From contig CAZGKY010000113.1 of the NCBI GenBank assembly GCA_964525625.1, positions 1 through 7,282 on the forward strand: a stretch of DNA of 7,282 bases, given 5' to 3'. The position numbers were made by a program, and so were the translations under genes. Source of the stretch: Stramentimicrobium sp964525625 (GTDB taxonomy: Bacteria > Atribacterota > Phoenicimicrobiia > Phoenicimicrobiales > Stramentimicrobiaceae). Under the pieces are notes generated by a model. That model had not been told where the DNA came from, made no database searches, and worked only from the letters and a program-made list of their open reading frames with translations. This document shows positions 5,928-7,282 of the stretch, piece after piece; position 1 is the stretch's first letter; every line of letters starts with the position of its first letter.

Positions 5928-5966
5928 ATTTCATAGTATGATAATTTTTTATCTATACTATGAAAT
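5928..5966. repeat. Long hairpin: 17-bp stem, one bulge, TTTT loop
   Basis: The left arm 5928-5944 (ATTTCATAGTAT then GATAA) pairs with the right arm 5949-5966 (TTATC, bulged T, ATACTATGAAAT). The loop is four T residues. The 12-bp outer part is perfect. On the minus strand the stem is followed by ATTCTTTTT, which could act as a weak intrinsic terminator; on the plus strand it is followed by TAAAAAAA. No gene end lies within reach on either side, so a normal gene terminator is not an obvious explanation. Confidence 0.65.
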
Positions 5967-5971
5967 TAAAA

Positions 5972-6008
5972 AAATATTTATTAAACTTTAAGTTTAAAAA
6001 TAATATTT
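5972..6008. repeat. Palindrome with flanking inverted repeat
   Basis: TTAAACTT (5981-5988), one T, and AAGTTTAA (5990-5997) form a perfect 8+1+8 palindrome. AAATATT (5972-5978) and AATATTT (6002-6008) form a second, enclosing pair. It begins six bases after the long hairpin. All arms are AT-rich, so chance contributes, but the near-perfect symmetry suggests a protein-binding site. Confidence 0.4.
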
Positions 6009-6113
6009 ATTCTACGGTGCACTAACTTATATTTTATGTTATTATATTTTTAGATTATATTTTAATGGCTAATAATTGGTCTGAATAATTATATAATATA
6101 TTTCCTTTGTTTA

Positions 6114-6178
6114 GCAATCTAACTTGAACAATTTCAGTATTTTTCAATGTTCAATCAGGAAAATAGTTAGAGAATTGG
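6114..6178. repeat. Nested multi-stem structure upstream of the permease gene
   Basis: Three paired segments nest in order. CAAT (6115-6118) pairs with ATTG (6174-6177), CTAACT (6119-6124) with AGTTAG (6165-6170), and TGAACA (6125-6130) with TGTTCA (6148-6153). An 11-base bulge sits on the 3' side and AGA forms a small internal loop. The loop spans 6131-6147. It lies about 135-200 bases before the permease start and could be a leader RNA element if transcription begins upstream of it. I do not recognise it as any known riboswitch. Confidence 0.4.
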
Positions 6179-6235
6179 CAGTAGATAAAATAATATTATC
6201 AGCTTTAATTTTATTTTTAAACAGATTTTCAACAA

Positions 6236-6250
6236 TATAATATCATTATA
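6236..6250. promoter_or_regulatory. Symmetric -10-like dyad; possible promoter for the permease
   Basis: TATAAT (6236-6241), ATC and ATTATA (6245-6250) form a perfect dyad, so a consensus -10 hexamer is present on both strands. The plus-strand -35 position holds only a T-rich stretch (TTTTTA at 6214-6219, 16 bases upstream). Transcription from here would give a leader of about 65 bases before the ATG at 6312. The region is so AT-rich that chance -10 matches are common. Confidence 0.3.
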
Positions 6251-6311
6251 CCTTTAAAGAGATGGACAATAATTTTTACATTTGAATTAGATTGCCCAAG
6301 GGTATTTGTTA

Positions 6312-7231
6312 ATGAATCAGCTAATATTAACCATTATAATTATTAGTATAGTATATTTCTTTATCTTCACCAATCGTCGTATACGAACCACTTCCTCTTT
6401 TTTTGGAGCAATTGTGGTAATTCTTATTGGACTTATCTCCTTCGAAAAAGCTATTAGTTATGTCGATTTTAATAAATTAGGCATTATTATCGGGGTGATA
6501 ATTTTTACTAACATAGCCAAAGACAGTGGGATTTTCCAATTTTTAGCAATAAAAGTAATGCGGCAGAGCCGGGGAAATCCCTGGTTACTACTTATTTTAT
6601 TATCTTGCCTAACTGGAATACTATCTTCCTTCTTTGATGAGATTACCACAGTATTATTTATGGCTAATATTACCATAGCCTTAACTTCTATCCTGGAAAT
6701 ATCTCCTCTACCTTTTCTAATATCGGAAATTATTTTTGCTAATATTGGTGGTATGGCTACCTACCTGGGTACCCCTGCTAATATCATGATTGGCTCGGCA
6801 GCCTATTTTTCCTACCTCGATTTTATTTACCATACTATGCCAGTGGCCTTAATTCTCACTGCGGTAAATATTTATTATCTAAAAATTATTTTTGGTAAAA
6901 AATTATCAGAAAATAAAATTCCCCTGTATATATTATCTCGTTTAAATGAAGTTAAGGAAAGTGAATGTATTACTGATCATATTCTTTTTAAAAAAATAGT
7001 AATTCTGGTCATTATGGGTATTATTCTAATGCTTTTCTCACATAGAATAGCGATAGATCTGGCAATCATTATTCTTTTTATCTCCCTTCTCTTGCTCTTT
7101 ATCACACCTGGAAAATCTACTCATTATGTTTTCTCTCAGATAGATTGGGGAATCATATTTTTTCTGATTGGATTAAATATATTAGCTGGTACCATGGAAG
7201 AACATGGAATAATAGAGATATTGACCAAAAA
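6312..7231 (+). CDS. ArsB/NhaD-type (SLC13-like) ion permease, cut by contig end
   Basis: About 306 residues of a polytopic membrane protein are present, and 420-450 is usual. It belongs to the ArsB/NhaD branch of the ion transporter superfamily, whose members move arsenite, Na+ in exchange for H+, or anions. Helices occur near 4-20, 29-46, 56-70, 90-106, 110-130, 134-165, 172-192, 226-243, 248-265 and 279-294. Family motifs are SSFFDEITTVLFMANI (105-120), FLISEIIFANIGGMATYLGT (135-154), PANIMIGSAAYFSYLDF (155-171) and, in the second repeat, DWGIIFFLIGLNILAGTMEE (278-297). The usual DN in the first motif is DE here, and GDPPN is GTPAN. The ATG at 6312 has AAGGG nine bases upstream. The gene diverges from the mre block. 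The frame stays open into bases 7232-7282, but those encode adapter, so residues after about Lys306 (DRKSTRLNSSH and on) are not real. The substrate cannot be assigned. Confidence 0.85.
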
Positions 7232-7282
7232 AGATCGGAAGAGCACACGTCTGAACTCAAGTCACCGCTCATTATCGCGTAT
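7232..7282 (+). other. Illumina TruSeq adapter with index (assembly artefact)
   Basis: From 7232 the sequence reads AGATCGGAAGAGC and continues as the TruSeq indexed adapter through GTCAC (7261-7265). An 8-base index CGCTCATT follows (7266-7273), which is the TruSeq HT D703 i7 index, and then ATCGCGTAT, close to the adapter's ATCTCGTAT. Two bases differ from the standard adapter (C to A near 7259, T to G near 7277), as expected from read errors. The window therefore ends at a contig end with untrimmed adapter. Confidence 0.98.

Larger units (their letters stand above)
5849..6311. other. AT-rich gene-free region with clustered inverted repeats
   Basis: These 463 bases lie between the insertion sequence and the divergent permease gene. 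I find no open frame of useful length with a start and ribosome binding site, and no tRNA. It holds several dyads in a row: 5851-5886, 5928-5966, 5981-5997 inside 5972-6008, 6118-6171 and 6236-6250. Some short AT-only dyads are expected by chance in such sequence, but the one at 5928-5966 is too long for that. Promoters for the permease, and possibly the original mre promoter before the insertion, should lie here. Confidence 0.7.

Noticed and set aside
5849..6311. CRISPR array or tandem repeats in the AT-rich region.
   Set aside because: The dyads differ from one another in sequence and spacing; there is no regular repeat unit or spacer pattern.
6458..6676. A 72-codon minus-strand open frame inside the permease gene.
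   Set aside because: It is the complement of a well-supported membrane protein frame with conserved motifs; its residues look like shadow translation.
7232..7282. Extension of the permease protein to the window end (DRKSTRLNSSH and following).
   Set aside because: These bases are sequencing adapter and barcode, so the peptide is an artefact.

Overview
This 7,282-base window comes from an AT-rich, low-GC bacterial genome. It looks like a short assembly contig: a gene runs off base 1, and the last ~51 bases (7232-7282) are an Illumina TruSeq adapter with a sample index, not genome. The gene set (DUF951/YyzM-like, rpsF, rpsR, DUF2232/YybS-like, mreB, mreC) has a Bacillota (Clostridia-like) flavour. 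Similar blocks may occur in other low-GC monoderm-like or candidate phyla such as Atribacterota, and the sequence alone does not settle the lineage.

Layout. Positions 1-5102 are a co-directional minus-strand block. In transcription order it reads mreB (5102-4062), mreC (3957-3127), an M16 zinc peptidase (3107-1821), a 62-residue DUF951 protein (1805-1617), rpsF (1412-1077), rpsR (853-614) and a DUF2232 membrane protein (560 to the window edge). A near-consensus sigma-A-type promoter (1484-1512) with a hairpin-bearing leader sits in front of rpsF, so the ribosomal genes form their own transcription unit. Two genes often found in such clusters are absent: ssb between rpsF and rpsR (a 223-base non-coding gap is there instead), and mreD after mreC.

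Upstream of mreB lies a compact IS200-type insertion (about 5303-5848). It has a single Y1 HUH transposase gene, on the same strand as mreB, and a 17-base repeated hairpin motif at each end. Beyond it, 5849-6311 is a gene-free, very AT-rich region with several inverted repeats, including one long hairpin. A plus-strand ArsB/NhaD/SLC13-type ion permease gene begins at 6312, divergent from the mre block. It is cut at about codon 306 where the adapter begins.

How the genes work together. MreB and MreC are cell-elongation scaffold proteins. The M16 peptidase is a probable processing or housekeeping protease. S6 and S18 are direct binding partners on the 30S subunit platform. I see no defence system, CRISPR array, tRNA or rRNA. 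The window is mostly a housekeeping region carrying one insertion sequence. The best candidates for undescribed biology are the structured non-coding region 5851-6311 and the loss of ssb and mreD from conserved clusters.
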